This document shows positions 14,201-29,200 of a stretch of DNA of 64,000 bases, in pieces. Below the pieces are notes generated by a model. It saw only the letters and a list, made by a program, of their open reading frames with translations. It did not search any database and was not told the origin of the DNA. Where the stretch lies: positions 1,026,501-1,090,500 of the forward strand of contig NC_092562.1 of assembly GCF_037975245.1 (NCBI RefSeq), given 5' to 3'. The stretch comes from Apostichopus japonicus (Eukaryota > Echinodermata > Holothuroidea > Aspidochirotida > Stichopodidae). Positions within the stretch are counted from its first letter, which is position 1. Every line of letters begins with the position of its first letter. Both the position numbers and the translations under genes were made by a program.

Positions 14201-17200
14201 AACATGATATGAATATAATAGAACCAATATTTTTTTACTTATTTTCAAGTCATCATTTTAACTTCAGATGTTTCTATTGTACTGAATGGATGAGTCGGAT
14301 ATTTTTTTTAAATTTAGGAATGACTCTCTTAGACTGACTCTACAGAATACAACACCAAAACTTGTGTTCAATTCACACTCTACTTAAGCATCTTCTTGCA
14401 TTCCAGATCAGCAATTAAAAGATGATACCCAAGAGTGGACTTTTTAAAGTAATAGGTGTCATGTTATATACAGATACCTGTGAAATAGTTCTTGCAAATA
14501 GATTGAGGAAGGGTGGGGGGCAGGGTGGGGAACAGTAAAGTATAGTAGTCTTGAATGGAGGAAGTCAATAGCTTTGCCAAAACTAACTATGCAAAATGCA
14601 AATGCTAGGAACAGTAGCGTGTGCTATGACAGTCTTTTGTATTCACAACAACAGAAAAATGGGTCACAACGGTTGAGTAATTATGTATGGTTTTGCTGAA
14701 GAAAAAAACCTATGGGTATTAATTCTACAACCACTTGTAACCGGAAACCCAGCTTATCATAACATACGTATGCAGTATGCATGCTAATTGTCTATGTTAC
14801 AAAATTTTTGGGAATGAAAATAGGTTAACCTCTTATTCATTGTCTTTGCAGCCGTATATAATTTATATTTTAGAGGAAGCAGCAAATAATTACTAAGACA
14901 TAAACACCTTTTTTGTTTGCCATCGTTTTTTATCAAAAATTTACACTAAATTTGACGCTTTGGCGAGCACCTCATCATGCCCCAGATGATATCGAACATA
15001 CCCCCCAAAAAACATACACTCTCAAAAAGTAATGTCTAGCCAAATGTTACGAGCAGGTGCAATACTGCAGTAGTAACTTCGAACTTGAGCAAGCTCAAAT
15101 TGGGACCCAGTATTTCTCAATGGGAGTTAACTGTGTTAAACAGTTCGCTAGACCCCCTTGCAAAATATACCAGGTTTTACCAATTGCAGTGTGCGTAACT
15201 TACAGAGACCCCTTCTGGCTTAAAAATTGTAGACTGCAAAAGAAAAATTAAAATGGACCATACTCTTATCCTCTCTGTTACAGAATTGTTTGAATTTGAT
15301 TTACATAATGTTTATCTAGGTGTAAAACTGACAATCATTTGGCTGCATCCATCTTAAAACAAACATTCATTAGCTTGTGATTTCAATGCGTTCATGCTGC
15401 CATAGGAATGTATGGTACCGGATAAAACCACGGTTTCAAAAACCTGGTTTAAGTCACAAGACCGGTTTACCATGCAGCCTTGTGCTGGGGTGGGTCTGTT
15501 TGTGATATATCTGGCAGTGTGCAGCCAGCTTAACAGGGACTAGTAGGCTAACAGCAATGAAAGGACAGTGATGTACTTTAATGATGTATTAGCGTGATGG
15601 ATTCTGGAGGTAAACATGCATAGAATGCTTACATTTCTACTACACTGACTTACCCTGTCCACAGAGAGTGTGCGGATCTCATAGTCAGCAAAATGCTGCG
15701 TTTTGGTCCAAGTCACATCGAAATACCCAAAAGACTGTATTTCATTTTCTTCTTTTGGCCAGTATTGCAGGCAACGTTCCTGCAGAAGTTTCAATTAGTA
15801 TGTAGTCAATCAAATTATGACATTATAAATAGCAGATTTTCTTTAGGAATCCACCTACCATTATAAGACTAAATAGCGAATATAAGATAACAATATTATA
15901 CAACAAAGATGTGAATGCTCGAAATTAATTCCGGATGCAAAACATATTTCTGTTACTGAATTCCACAGAAAACAAAGTTAATCAAAATCAGCATTGAGCT
16001 AAAATTAGGTTTAAAGTGAAAATAATTAACACATAACTTTCTTCCAGTTTATTTATTATTCTTTGGTATTTTCATTAGGAGGAAACTTTTAAGTAATTAA
16101 ACAACAACACTAGTACTCTGTGATAGCAAGACTTTAGAGGTTACCTTTGTTTCTTCATATAGGTTGGCAAGCATCACAATAGTTTGAACATTCTGTTCCC
16201 AAATCAAGCGCCAAAAATCATCAACCGAGGCTTTGTTTGGGCCTAGCAAGGATAAAAGCCAAGAGAATAATGAAAGAAGGCCATATTTTCATTAGGGATC
16301 ATTAGGGAATCTATTGTGGGGTTTATTGACCCTTAGAATTGGGTTCCATAACCTTCCCACTGATGACAGAGTAGGTACTGGACTAGGTAGTCTACTGGAT
16401 GAGAACGTTGAATCCTTGCCAAATATGAAAAGATAATTGCAACGTGGAAACATGATTTTCCCTGTTTTGATCATTAGTGATCAGACTAACTCTTGCACTA
16501 ATATTGACCTTCACATCAATTAACGAAGGATAGATGTATCTTGTAACCTTTCTCTTTACAATGTGTTTTCATTGTGCGTTCTAGCTGTTGACCCCAGTGA
16601 CCTTAGACCTTCACAAAAAAAATGGCACTTCTATTTGCACTTAGGTGATCTACAAAAGGAATAAGAAGTTTGTCGAAGCTTTACATAATGAGCAATCGCT
16701 GTGTTACTAAAGTAAATACTTTAGATTTTGTTTTGTACACACTACAAGCCATTGATTGGTGTCATATACATATCCCATGTCTCCCACACATGTCACCATC
16801 CCATTAATTCCCTTTGCATTTAGCAAGGAATCAAAATAACAAACATGTTGCTTGGTTACATGCATTTTGACTCTAAAAAAAAGCCCCAACTAGAGAAACT
16901 CATAAGACTATGAAAAGTTACAACTTTAACGATGATTATATTTACCTTGGGATGCAATGTAAGCCCTCACATCTCTTTCATTCTGAAGAGAGAACAACAT
17001 CAATTATTATATACGATTATTTATTTATGATGAGCATTTTTTAAGTAACCAGATGAACATACAGTACATAATAGCTTACTGAGCCAAATTTTTGAATCAT
17101 GATGAATCAAGCCTTTTTCTTTCATTATGATAATCATCTATGATGGAACCTCAGAATTTTTGCGATCTTGATAGGCAGGAATTATACCTATAATACATCA

Positions 17201-20200
17201 TGAACATACCACTGACTAGATTCAGTCAATGTGGACAACTGATAGAGCAAGGAATGCACAGTAAGATATTACACTACCATACTACCATATTGGGAAAAGA
17301 ATGTCTCATAATATTAATCAAAATAATAATAGTAGTAATAATACCCAGAGGTTTGAGACTCATGAATCATAGAGTTGATACGATGCAATACCTACATCAG
17401 TTAATGTGTTGGTTTTGATCACCCACTTATTCACACCCTTATATTGCAATGTTTTTCTTTGTGAAGGATCATGAGCATAGGAAAAAGTGTGTTCTTTTGT
17501 ACCATGGGAATGCACTTTCTATAGGATATATCTATTCTGACAATTGAGTCTTACTGTGATAATAGGTGTTTTGTGTATGTGTTATTTGAACATATAGATA
17601 CACGATAGTACATGCAACTCAACTGAACATGAAAGCTTTTACAAAAACACAAAAATAAATAAATCGATGACAACCACCAGCAGAATGGAGTCTTAAGACA
17701 TTTGTAGCTTTTATTCAGATGAAATCTAATTACTATTCTTTGTCTTACCAAAATAAAGGAAGCATTGTAGTAGTCAGAATGATGGTCACCTGGTAACTTA
17801 GGCAAAACTACCCGGCAATGATCATCTGTCAAAAAATAGAAACCACTGTTAAGACTGTTTACACCAGTCGCTACAATAGCACACTATAAACAATGTCAGT
17901 TATTATGATACTGTTATGATACTGTATGATACTGTAACCATGTCATTATGCTGCTAGGGTATCATCTATGAACACTAAGGTTGATAAATGTTCTAAAATC
18001 AATGTAAGGCTTTCAGAGAACATCTGTATATACTGACATGGATAAAATTTCTTCATTTTATCCTTAAGTATACATTTAGGGACTTAAAGATCATATGTGA
18101 ATAAACACTCACATGGCAACATGCTCTAAAATCATTCTTATATGTTTTCAGAGAATTAACGATCATCTGTGAACACTTACATGGATACATGTTCCTAAAT
18201 CTATTCTTCTTTCTATTATACTCCTGATCCGCAACAGTCCATGGATGCTTCTGTTGTGATCCTTCCAAGAGCTGATACAACAACGACAGTAAAAAAGGAC
18301 AAAGTTTTTAACTTTACATAAATACTGAGTAATTCAGAGGGGCTATAACATATTGGAGAGTAAGTTCAGTAAATGACAAATGCTAACTTTTAACAGTTGA
18401 TTTTACGAAAAAATATTGACTACAATGTTGAAAACTTTCAAAAACTGTTTCCCTTGACACTAACTTAAATGCAAGATATAGCTCTAAGCACCTACAGATA
18501 CAACATGAATTTAACAGAACCAAGACCAATTCAGGAAAAGAGCTTCCAAACCCCCACCCCCCCCCCACATCCAAATGCTGTCTGCTATAGACCACAAGTT
18601 ATTTTTAACCACTGCAAATTTTAGCGACAACAAAGCCAAACAACAAGCCAGAATGAAGTTGTAGTACATCTTACCCCGAATTCATGCTCTACTTTGTCTA
18701 TGTTACTGATGATGTACTCAGGGAATTCTGCTATTCTGATGGGACTTGGTGGTTCAAGGTTCCCATAAATTCCACCCACATCAATGACTGAAGAACTGGC
18801 TGCTGAACTCTCTTTAGTTTTCTTCGCCTTAGTCACATTGAGGGCCGTGTTTACGGCCCCAGATGAATGATAGGTATTACCAGAAGGCTCTGATTGTTTT
18901 CCTGGAAGATGTGAAACCACAAAAATGAAGCTAACTTGAATTTAATGATATTTGCATAACAGCATAGAAGATAATATATTTTTCTCCTTCAAGCATTAAT
19001 TTCAGGTTGCATTATGCTTAATTAACTTACATTGTGATATCAGAGGGAAATTATAGTTTACACATTTTAAATTTATCATAGAAAACAAACTTACTACACA
19101 AGCAGTGAGATTTTCATGCTGGTAGCATCACAAAATCTCTAAATGGACAAAATAGACTACCTTATAATTTAACTTTCAAATCATTCATCATGCATACTAA
19201 AATGATGCATGCAGTTGATAAGTTTAATTTATTTCTGCATGATGGTGAAATGATGGTGAAATGGTTCCCTGATTAAACCTGTGCTTTATCTTACACTTTG
19301 GAATCATTTGTATTAAAAGCGAGCAGGCTTGTACTGACCAAGATCATTCAGAGGTTGGTTGTCGATAGGATCAGGTTGGTCTTCCATTTTCCTCTTCCTG
19401 TGGAGAGAACCAGTGACTCGTCTGTAATCCACAGCAAACATGTATTGGCAGCTTGTTATGTGTCCAAATACCGTCGACCACAGAACCACAAAATTTCAAA
19501 ATAACGTAATACTAATTTACACAAGATTTCCAGATAAGAAAACTTTCCAGATATAATCGTGCCTTTAACAGTCCTGTACACGATTTTCAAGCTATTCAGT
19601 TTACGTATGATAACAATGTGAAGAAGATGGTTATTATCAGGTACTGCAATATATCTTCCATATTTATAAACAAACTTCACAAACCTACCACGATTATAAA
19701 CTTGTAACTTGTGACATCACAAAACATGGTACATTCAATTGAGAACAGAAAATGACTGCTACAATTGCTTTCTGCAGAGTTGATACACTGAAGGATGAAC
19801 TGGAAGAATTATCATCTCAACATCTCTTCACTGCCACCATTGCTCCCACACCAACCACTCCCCATATAAGTATGGTTCAAGAGGGATCCCCACCATGAGG
19901 CAGGCTGCCTCAGTTTGAAGTGCACAGAACTTATTTGTTCTGATGTTATTGGTGTGAACCCTGTTCCAGCTAGATAAAATGTTTGCTCTTTCAAGTTGAA
20001 TCTTGAATAAATTGTCATTTATGACTCCATGGATGACCTTGATCCAAAGATAAGATGAGACCAACCTGTCACTGCATCTTTTTAATAATTATTCCAAGGA
20101 CCAAGAGATCCTGGCAACTGAATGATATATTTTCACCAATGTGACCAACATCGGCTAGGAAAACATAAAGATGTTTGTAAGATGCAATCTCCCTGTGTGC

Positions 20201-23200
20201 CGTTTAGGGATTACCCTCTCTATATCACCCCTTTAACTTATTTTCATGTAGTCGTAGCCACACCCGCTGAAATGTGCAGCTAGTAAGTACATCACCTCCC
20301 GATATATTGAAGGATTCTTTCTTGTACAGCAGTTAACGGTTAAGTTTGCATCAGTTAACTGTTATAAATGGTACTAATAGAGCTTAAGTGACCATTGTCT
20401 GGAACTATTGTTTAGCACTAAATCGAGATATTTCTTTATTCTGAAGATACACCCACTATGAAACAGAGATTAACAAGTAACTCACACCAGTACATATGAT
20501 CATAACTAGTTTGAAAGACATCCTGAAAGTGTTAATAATTTTTTTAAATAACTCTGTTCCTCTTTGAACCGAAGAAAGAGTGATTACAAATAACTGTGCA
20601 ACCTTTAAAAGCTCTAACCCAAATTCTTCAAAATAAAAGTGGAATAACCCCACATGTCCATTGATACGCCACTTCTGCCGGGGTACTAAGATAATGTACT
20701 ACCTTTAAACAATTGTGGGTCATTAAGTTATTGAATTAATAAAAGATTTTCAGATTGAAGGAATTGTCATTCATGCAGGTTACCATATGCCTCGTTACAA
20801 AATATGTTACAACATGGCTGGTTTTGAATATTAAACAGCGATGCATATATATATATATTACACAGCAACAGGTTATCAATGGAGATATGCATGTACGTGT
20901 ATTGAGGTTGAATACTAAGCGACTATACTCACCTGACGACAATGACAATCAGGAACAATAGTATTAGCACAATGAGGACTACAATAACCGCAACAATAAT
21001 AATGGCAACCGAGCTACCAGCAGACTCTGGATCTAGACAAAAATATGAAAAAAGTAGTTCATACACATTGTGTTAGACATATTTTGGGTTTTATGAAGTA
21101 CAACATCAAAAATGTTACAGCTCTAAGCTGACCTGTAATACCTAAAAGCAGTATGAAAATAGTCACGTCTTCCTACCACTTGAACATATTCTGATAACTT
21201 TTATTGAAATCTAGTCGCAGCACAAGGACATCTGTTGAATACTACATCAAAGTCCTGGTATTCAAACTGGAGGTCATGACCCTTTTTGGGTTGCCAAAAA
21301 ATAACAAAGGAAAAATTGAAGACATTTATCTTCATAAAAAATGTGGAAACATCTTAAAACATAAATTATTTCAAATGCTGCAAAATATAAAAATATATCA
21401 TTATTTTGTATCGAAGCACCCTTCATCATGTAGACATTTCTCAAAAGGGAGGAGGATAACCCTTTACCTTGTAGATCCCTGTCTTAGGCCACAATTAAAC
21501 ATGGATCACTACTGGAGGGTTACCATGATGATCAATGTGAAAATTGGGTTCGGTATTAAAGCATAACAAAAAATATGTTGAATACAATGGCTCTAAAAGA
21601 GAACTTCATGGAAGACTTATTATGTCTGACAAGCAGTTTTTAAAAAAAATGCATAGACTTCGTTAGATAATATGACTCATCGAGAATGTCAAAAAAATAT
21701 TGTTAACCATTTTATAAATTCCCAAATTATTATTAATCCTGTCTAGATTACCAGTGGGATTTGTTGCAGTCACTGTACGTCCTTCACTCAGAGCACTTTC
21801 CTGGTCTGTAGTGACAGTCACTGCAATGTTATAGGTCGTCCCTGGTTCTAGAAGTGATCCATCAATCGTAAAAGTCTCAGCATTTGGATCTGCTCTTCCA
21901 GCCTCTTGTCTGGAAGAAACATCGCCCTCTATATCATAGTAAATAGTAAACTGAGTGATTCCAATACTGCACTGCACTGTTGGTTGCTGTTATGTTTGCA
22001 ATGAAAGACATAATAATGTGAACTAGCAGCTTACACAGTATTGAGCTGTGAAAAAGAACTGTTCAGAAAACAAAGAAAACCTGACAAAAGCAAACACTGC
22101 TCATCTCAATTTACCATAATAGCTGTAAGGAAAATGAAAGCAACTGTAACACTAGGAGCATACCAGGTTACACAACTTATTAATAAGGAGAAGCCCATAT
22201 TCTGATAACAATACATTTGAACTCTAATATTAAGATACATCTAATTATGTGTGAACACTAAACAAAAATAACTTGGACAATGTGGCACAAAGTTGCAACC
22301 AAACAGTTTTCAAGAGACACTAATTTCATGATAGAGGTACAAAAGAGAAACTATACAGTCCTTTAACACTAAATGTCACATTCATGAAACTGCTGTCGTC
22401 AGCATATTATGTCTACAGGTATAATTGTCACCCATATCAAGAAACTTCAATTATAGCTATTATGGGAATAATATTATCAAAAGACTAGCAGACAAATTCT
22501 ATCAAACTTTTGAAGACATAAATCAAAGTTTATATGTTACTTACTGGTACAACTGTCTTAAGTGTTGCCAAAAACAGTACACAACAGTATGACAAATCAA
22601 AGCTTATAATGATCTAATAAATAGAGTTAAATACCATAGAAGTAGTAAAAACAAACTATACTTAAATATCTTTTGTCGCTCATGATAATAATGAGGTTAA
22701 CTTTAGTCTCCTATCAAACTTGATCTTCTAACTCTCCCAGCATAATTGTATAGTAATGTACATCCCTTGCCTGTAGTCCTACATTTCAAACTATCTTACC
22801 TGCCATGTCACAGTCACATCATTTGTAGCAGTTAAAGTTGTTGTAACCATCTGTGGAACAACTTCTGTAGAAAACAACATAGGGAAGTCATGTCAGGTGA
22901 TAGTAAATGTTTCTTCTCACTTCCTGTGTACAAGGTAGGTAACAATAACTCTCTTCCTATGTATGGTGACAGTAACATAACATTAACAAACTAGCAAAGT
23001 CACAAATGGAATAAGATCATTCCATCAAAACAAATATATGATACACAAGTGAATGTCTTGCTCTCCCTTACAATGATTAAACCCTTGATCATTAATCTAG
23101 TTTTCCTCTATGAAAGTGTTAAAACCAAATTTTGTCCAACATTCAGAAATGAAAAGCTTTTCAACCCGGCATGATACAGAAAGATAGGGGGAAGCATTGC

Positions 23201-26200
23201 TACAGAATTATTTCCACTAGGTCAGTTAGGCTTATAGCTAGCAAACTGCATTCAGGCAATCTTTTTGCAAAACTGCTGTATCAAAATTAAATAGTAAATA
23301 AATGCTATTATAACAATATAATTGAATCTAATCTTAATTTTTTTTTCAGCACTGGGTACAAACATTAAATTAGAAAAAGGTGATATGCAGTAAGAGATTC
23401 ATGCTAAAGATGACATCAGACCTGTTCTTCTCAATTTTTTGATCAGTTTACAAATTTAATGCTAAAAGAAACTGAAGATGGCTTTAAATGATACCTAGTA
23501 TGTAGCAAGGACACAAGTTTGAATCCGTATTATTGGCAGCAAGGATGCATGACCTTTAATCTCTTGTTGCTATGAACATATTTCAATTGCTACATCCAAA
23601 GAATTCCCACATATTTAAAAGAAATTTACATTAGTATTAAATGAAAGGGGTACTCCACTGACAGACAATGCAACACTTATCTTAAAGTACAATGTTTAGT
23701 TGAAAGCCCCACAGCAATGCCAGATATAGTTGATTGAAAGTACCCTTAGTTATAGCTACCCTGTGATGTTCCAGGAAGAGGACCACAACAGTTAGTCTGA
23801 GATGTCATCAGGGTACATGTCATTCACAACATTCCATATTATAATCTTCTTGTCTCTTTATCCTGGAGATGTCATCAGGGGCATACATATTAGGAGGAGG
23901 AGGGAGTGGAAACCCCTAGAATCCTATCAGGGCTTTGAAATACATTCCAAATGTATGGAATTCCTGTCTCTTGCATTCTTTTATTGTGCGTTAAACTCAC
24001 TACAAGAGAATACAAAATATCTTAAAGTTCTATGTTTCTGAGGGCTTTGCCCCCTAGACCACTTCTAGGACTCTGATCCATTCCAGAGAAATTTTAGAGT
24101 AGTTCCTCCTCCATGTGTTTTTCTGGTTTAAAATGTATTACAATGGAACAAGAATTATCTCCAAATGCTAAAGCCTCCAAGACTTCACCCCCAGCCCCCA
24201 CCAGGCCTTTGAGAAATTCAAATCCTCTCCCTCTCACATACTTTGGGGTTTTAAACATGCTAAGAATGAGCAAGAATGTGCAAACACACTGTACCTTCCA
24301 GTCAGCTTTGCCTCCTACACCCCCACTAGGGTTCTTGAGATAGAACTTTAAGATTTTCACATTTGCCAAACAATAGAAGGCACTCATTATAGGAAAGCCA
24401 CTGGTCACATATCACATTTGTTGACATTCCACTTTTCGTATGACCTTAAGTAAGAAACTGTAACTTGCTTGCACATCCTAAGAACAAAACACCTTGCATG
24501 TATACAAAACCTTATCTAAGTTACAGTTCTTCATAGATTTCTCAGTATTTCGCATTTGCCATCTTCTGATCTCATGTGACCTAAGACCCTTACAAAACAC
24601 AATGGCAACCTTTTACTAATTAAAGGGAAGCTACATGAACCGTATTAAAGTTTGCCAGCATTACCATTCTTGTTATATTGTGTTTACAGTATGCAGACAC
24701 ACACATGCATGCACATAACACATGCTGACTTGACTACTTAGATACTAGGTCCCTTGCCTGCAAGTAACCAAAAATCAGTTTGCAGAATATTCCATCATTT
24801 AGAGTTATTAACATGCTTGCTCAACCACTACCAGTCTTGTATAAATGTTGTGTTACTTGTCAAACAATGATTGTCACTGACATTCATGAACATCAAATCA
24901 TATTCTGGGAAGGAGCAGAAAAATTACAGGAGTTTATGCTTCAAACTCCTTTGGCTAATATTAAACATTCATTTAATTTGTGTGTTAATATTAAAGCTCC
25001 AAGCATGTGAAACATATGATAACTTTGATAGTGGTTATCAAACATACTGAATGCTTGAGTATTTCAATTGAGTTTGACAGGTATATAGGTGCAATTAACA
25101 AGCAGTATTTAATGTTGTTAATATAAATGTTTGGATGCTACAAGTGGCAATTACATTTATCAAAGCTAATTCAAATACTATGAGCATTCATATATCCTCC
25201 TAGTTAGCTTAATACTGTTTGAAGGCAATACTGTTTGAACTTAATAGTAAAGTACTTCATGTTGATTCTGCAGCAGTGGCATTCAACATAATACTACCTG
25301 TAATGTACTTACCATTACAGAGTGTCTTGATGGTTACTGGTGGACCTTTGGGTCCCTCTCCACCCTCCCCTTCCCTGACTGCTGCTACACTGAATGTATA
25401 GTTTCTATCTGACTCAAGACTTGATGCTGTATATTCCAATGTTTGGTCAGCCTGGATCCTTGATCCACCCATCCAATCCTGAGATGGATCCATCTTGTAG
25501 TATGGGATGTACGCTACCACAGGAGGATCACCAACATCAGTCTCTTCATCCCAGGGTCTCCATGTAATGGTTACTGATGTAGTAGTCCTGGTTAACTGTG
25601 TAGGTGGGTCACTGATGGATGGTAACTCTGGAAGGTTGTAAGGAAAGAAATAAGGCTTAAGGCTATAAGATTGTCTAACTTACAATTCTATTACCTCCTA
25701 ACAACAATATTCATGACCAGGTCGATTATGGATTGTAACTGTAGTGGGTTGTAAACACAAGGAGTAGATATGACTCTGGTATCTGTTAACACAAGAATGC
25801 TATTGCAGTTTCTAAAGTTGCAATGATTTTTCTATTTGGGAGGGGGAGGAGGTAACAACATTGCAGTTTCAGTTTATTTAGTGTTTAAATAAGCAGAAAG
25901 TCTTATATGCCAGTGATTCCTAACATGTTACTAGTTTATGTTAAGAATATCAGCCTGATGTTGACTTTTCTACAACACACATTGTATACTATTCTTATTT
26001 ACAAAAGAACAAAACAAATTCAGTTCACTATGTGACTATATAATGCAGTGTAATACCAAACATTTGCCTGTGTTTAGAAACTTTATTGGAGACACCATAA
26101 TTTAAGAAAAAAATCCACATTTTAAACCTACCACACACAAAGCCTGTAACATTAATTGCTGTAAGAATGAAACTAAACCATGACAAGACACAGAAGAACT

Positions 26201-29200
26201 GATCATGTTCAGATACACTGATAAGTTACTTCTTTTCTGTTAGCAGTAATAACTGAAATTGTCCAATGTGATATCCTATCACTATCATCTATAGTGTCTT
26301 CTGATCTAGACAATATCATTACAATGTTATGTTCCATTATGCAAATTCTTTATACTCTGCTAACTAGTAACAAATCAAATTCAGATACATTAACCAAAAA
26401 GATGGTGACATTATGAGACTTTACGACACATCACAATTGTACAGAGATTCCACACTATATACTTACTGTACACAAAGCCTGTGACATTGATTGATCCAAC
26501 TATAGATGCACCCAGTGACAGGATACAGAAGAACTGATCATCTTCAGACACACTCAATACTTTATCAGTTACTTCTCTTCTGGTAGCTGAGATGTCTGGA
26601 TTAGTTTGTCTTATTCCATGATCATCTATTGCTACCTCTGATCTAGATAGTGTGATCTCCAGTCTATTAACAACAGTAGCGGATCCTTCTAAGATACACT
26701 TGATCTCAACAGATGACCGAGGATTTGCCTGAGATAAACTATCACTCGCAATATCTGAAAGAAAAGATATATGAATTGTAGAAGAGAGTATTTCATTTTC
26801 TTGAACAGCTTTTATCTGATGCTTAAATTAGGGGCATATGGCAACTATTAGATAAATGAAAACTTTAAATATTTATTTGAATTCTGCTACTTTTGTACTA
26901 AGTTTGTGAACAATAACAATGACAAAGAAAAATAAGGGCTGAAACTCCTCAACAATAGTGATTATTATCAGAGTAAACATTTTAGAAACAATATTATTAT
27001 GAGTCTAAAGGATTGAATGTATTAAGTAACACAGTGATTCTACTGCTAACATTAGGAAATAATAAGTCATGCAAATCATAATAAATTACTATGCAAGATA
27101 GGACATTGTTTCAAAAATACAAAACTGAAGAGCAGTTTTTGTACAGAGATCCTTAGAAATATTAATATCTTACAATACACTTCATGCACTCAAAGTTACT
27201 AGACAAAATGTGAACAGTAATTAAAGTAATCTGTGTACTACACTCATATCAGATATCTGCAAACTTTCTTCTCTGTGCAACTACAGACACAGTAAGGACT
27301 ACTTTGGATGTCAAAGAATGCCTTTTGGTTAGTCATTTGAAATTATGACCTGAGTTTCCTACACTTCAGCTGCATTGCATAACAGCAACCCAATACTACA
27401 TTCATTAATTTCTCACGTTCACATGCATGTGTTCTATTTTCAATTCAATATAGAGCATTGTAGGAACGTTTTCATTAGCCATAGCATGCTTACAACTACA
27501 TGCTGAGAATATATGGTTTCTTTGTGCAGTGTTTCAAAGTTAATCATTCCTGGCCACATTCTAGTTTGCTTTAGTTGTGTATCTCATAGCCACTCAAATA
27601 ACTTCCTGGAGGTTTCAACCATCCAATACATAACATTGTAGATAAGTCTACATGAAGTAAAATGGTTTGAGTACGGCTGCAGAAAAATGCCTCTTGTGAT
27701 TTTAGCGCAAATTAATGCTTAAGTCAAAACCATTCCATATTTAATTTTTTTTTATATAATGAAAATAATAAGCAACTCCTATACTTACTTTATAATGTTA
27801 AAACACAATACCTTTAATAATAGTAAGTACACATTTAGAGTATGGTTTCAGTTAAATAATAACAATGGGTGTAACACACCACAGAGAAATGTTACACTGC
27901 TTGTTTTGTGGTGAAGATCTTGGCATACTTCCAAGCAAATTCTCATTATGTATGCAACTTGTTTCATCCCTCCCAGCACCAATCCCCAACAAAATCACGA
28001 CCACTTCACCCTATGATATCCTATTTCATTTTTGGCTATACAGTTTCAAACATTATCATTACAGCCAGTCTGTGAAAGAGCTGTATCTATAGGGAATGTC
28101 ACACCACATTAGGCACTGTTCAAAAGACATGGACACTACCTGATTGAAGCATCTGGTTCTTAAAACACAGGCTGACTTTGACAAAACTAGTGCAGCGGGA
28201 AGCAAATTAAGTGCCAATTTATTTACTAAATCGATCAAAGCAAATGTGACAAAATTGTTCGCCGAAAAGAGTCATAAAAAGTTAATAGAAAACTGATCAC
28301 ATTCATAGGAATGTAATCATTATATTCACACTGTAATTCTCACTTGAATGAACAAAGAAATACATCGTCTTCAGTTTATGTCAGAACATGGTTTGTGCCT
28401 CATTTGTTTTGTACCACTATACTGTAAATGATAGTTTGTTGGAGCAATTTGAATCATTATTAACTTTTCAACTTAATACATCATGATTGTTCTGCCATTC
28501 AAGTAAATGTTTTTTTTTATCGCCTATCGGGCAGGTAGTCCTGTTTTCAGTATACTTATTCATTTTCACAGGGATTCATTTTACACTGTACTACACATGT
28601 TATTGTTTATACTTCATTAAGCAGGCCACCTGTGACTCTTCTTATCTTTCGCTCTGCTGCCTGCTCTTTGGTCAGATCAGTTTGAGCTAACTGTAACTTC
28701 ATAGCACAGCTCTGTTATGAAAGGTCAGCAGAGGGCAAGTCAGGATGGAAGAGTTGTTGATAAACTTTCTCCTTGACCACACATGAGGAGGGTCTCATGG
28801 TAATGGGAGATTCACACTTATTTCTTTTCTCAGAGACCTGTGTTGTTTTTTCATTATAGACATCATTCTGTTTTCAGCATTATAGAAGGCAACACCGCAT
28901 CCGCCTTACATATCGTACACAGTTTCATTAGCTAACGTTTTCGACCTGGCTCAGTTATAATCTGTAAGTTTTTCTCTTTGTCTTATTTGTTAGGTTAATT
29001 ATTGTACAACTTTGCTTACCATGCACATGTCAGTTAATTGAGATTGTTAATTAGACATAATTAATCTATTTGTTTCCAATTAAGAAGTGTTTACCTTGAT
29101 TGCAGGTTTGCACATAATTTGTTGTTTATTAAATATGGGTGACTCCATAACTATATATATTTACTTGTGACTTGAATAAGTTAATATTAATTTAGTTACA

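Noticed and set aside
21204-21566. 120-codon plus-strand frame
   Set aside because: AT-rich, with Lys/Ile-biased composition and no recognisable domain. It lies in the intron between the transmembrane and FN3 exons of the opposite strand.
24094-24408. 104-codon minus-strand frame in an FN3 intron
   Set aside because: Composition follows Pro/Gly-rich repeat DNA with no domain, and it lies between two well-joined FN3 exons.
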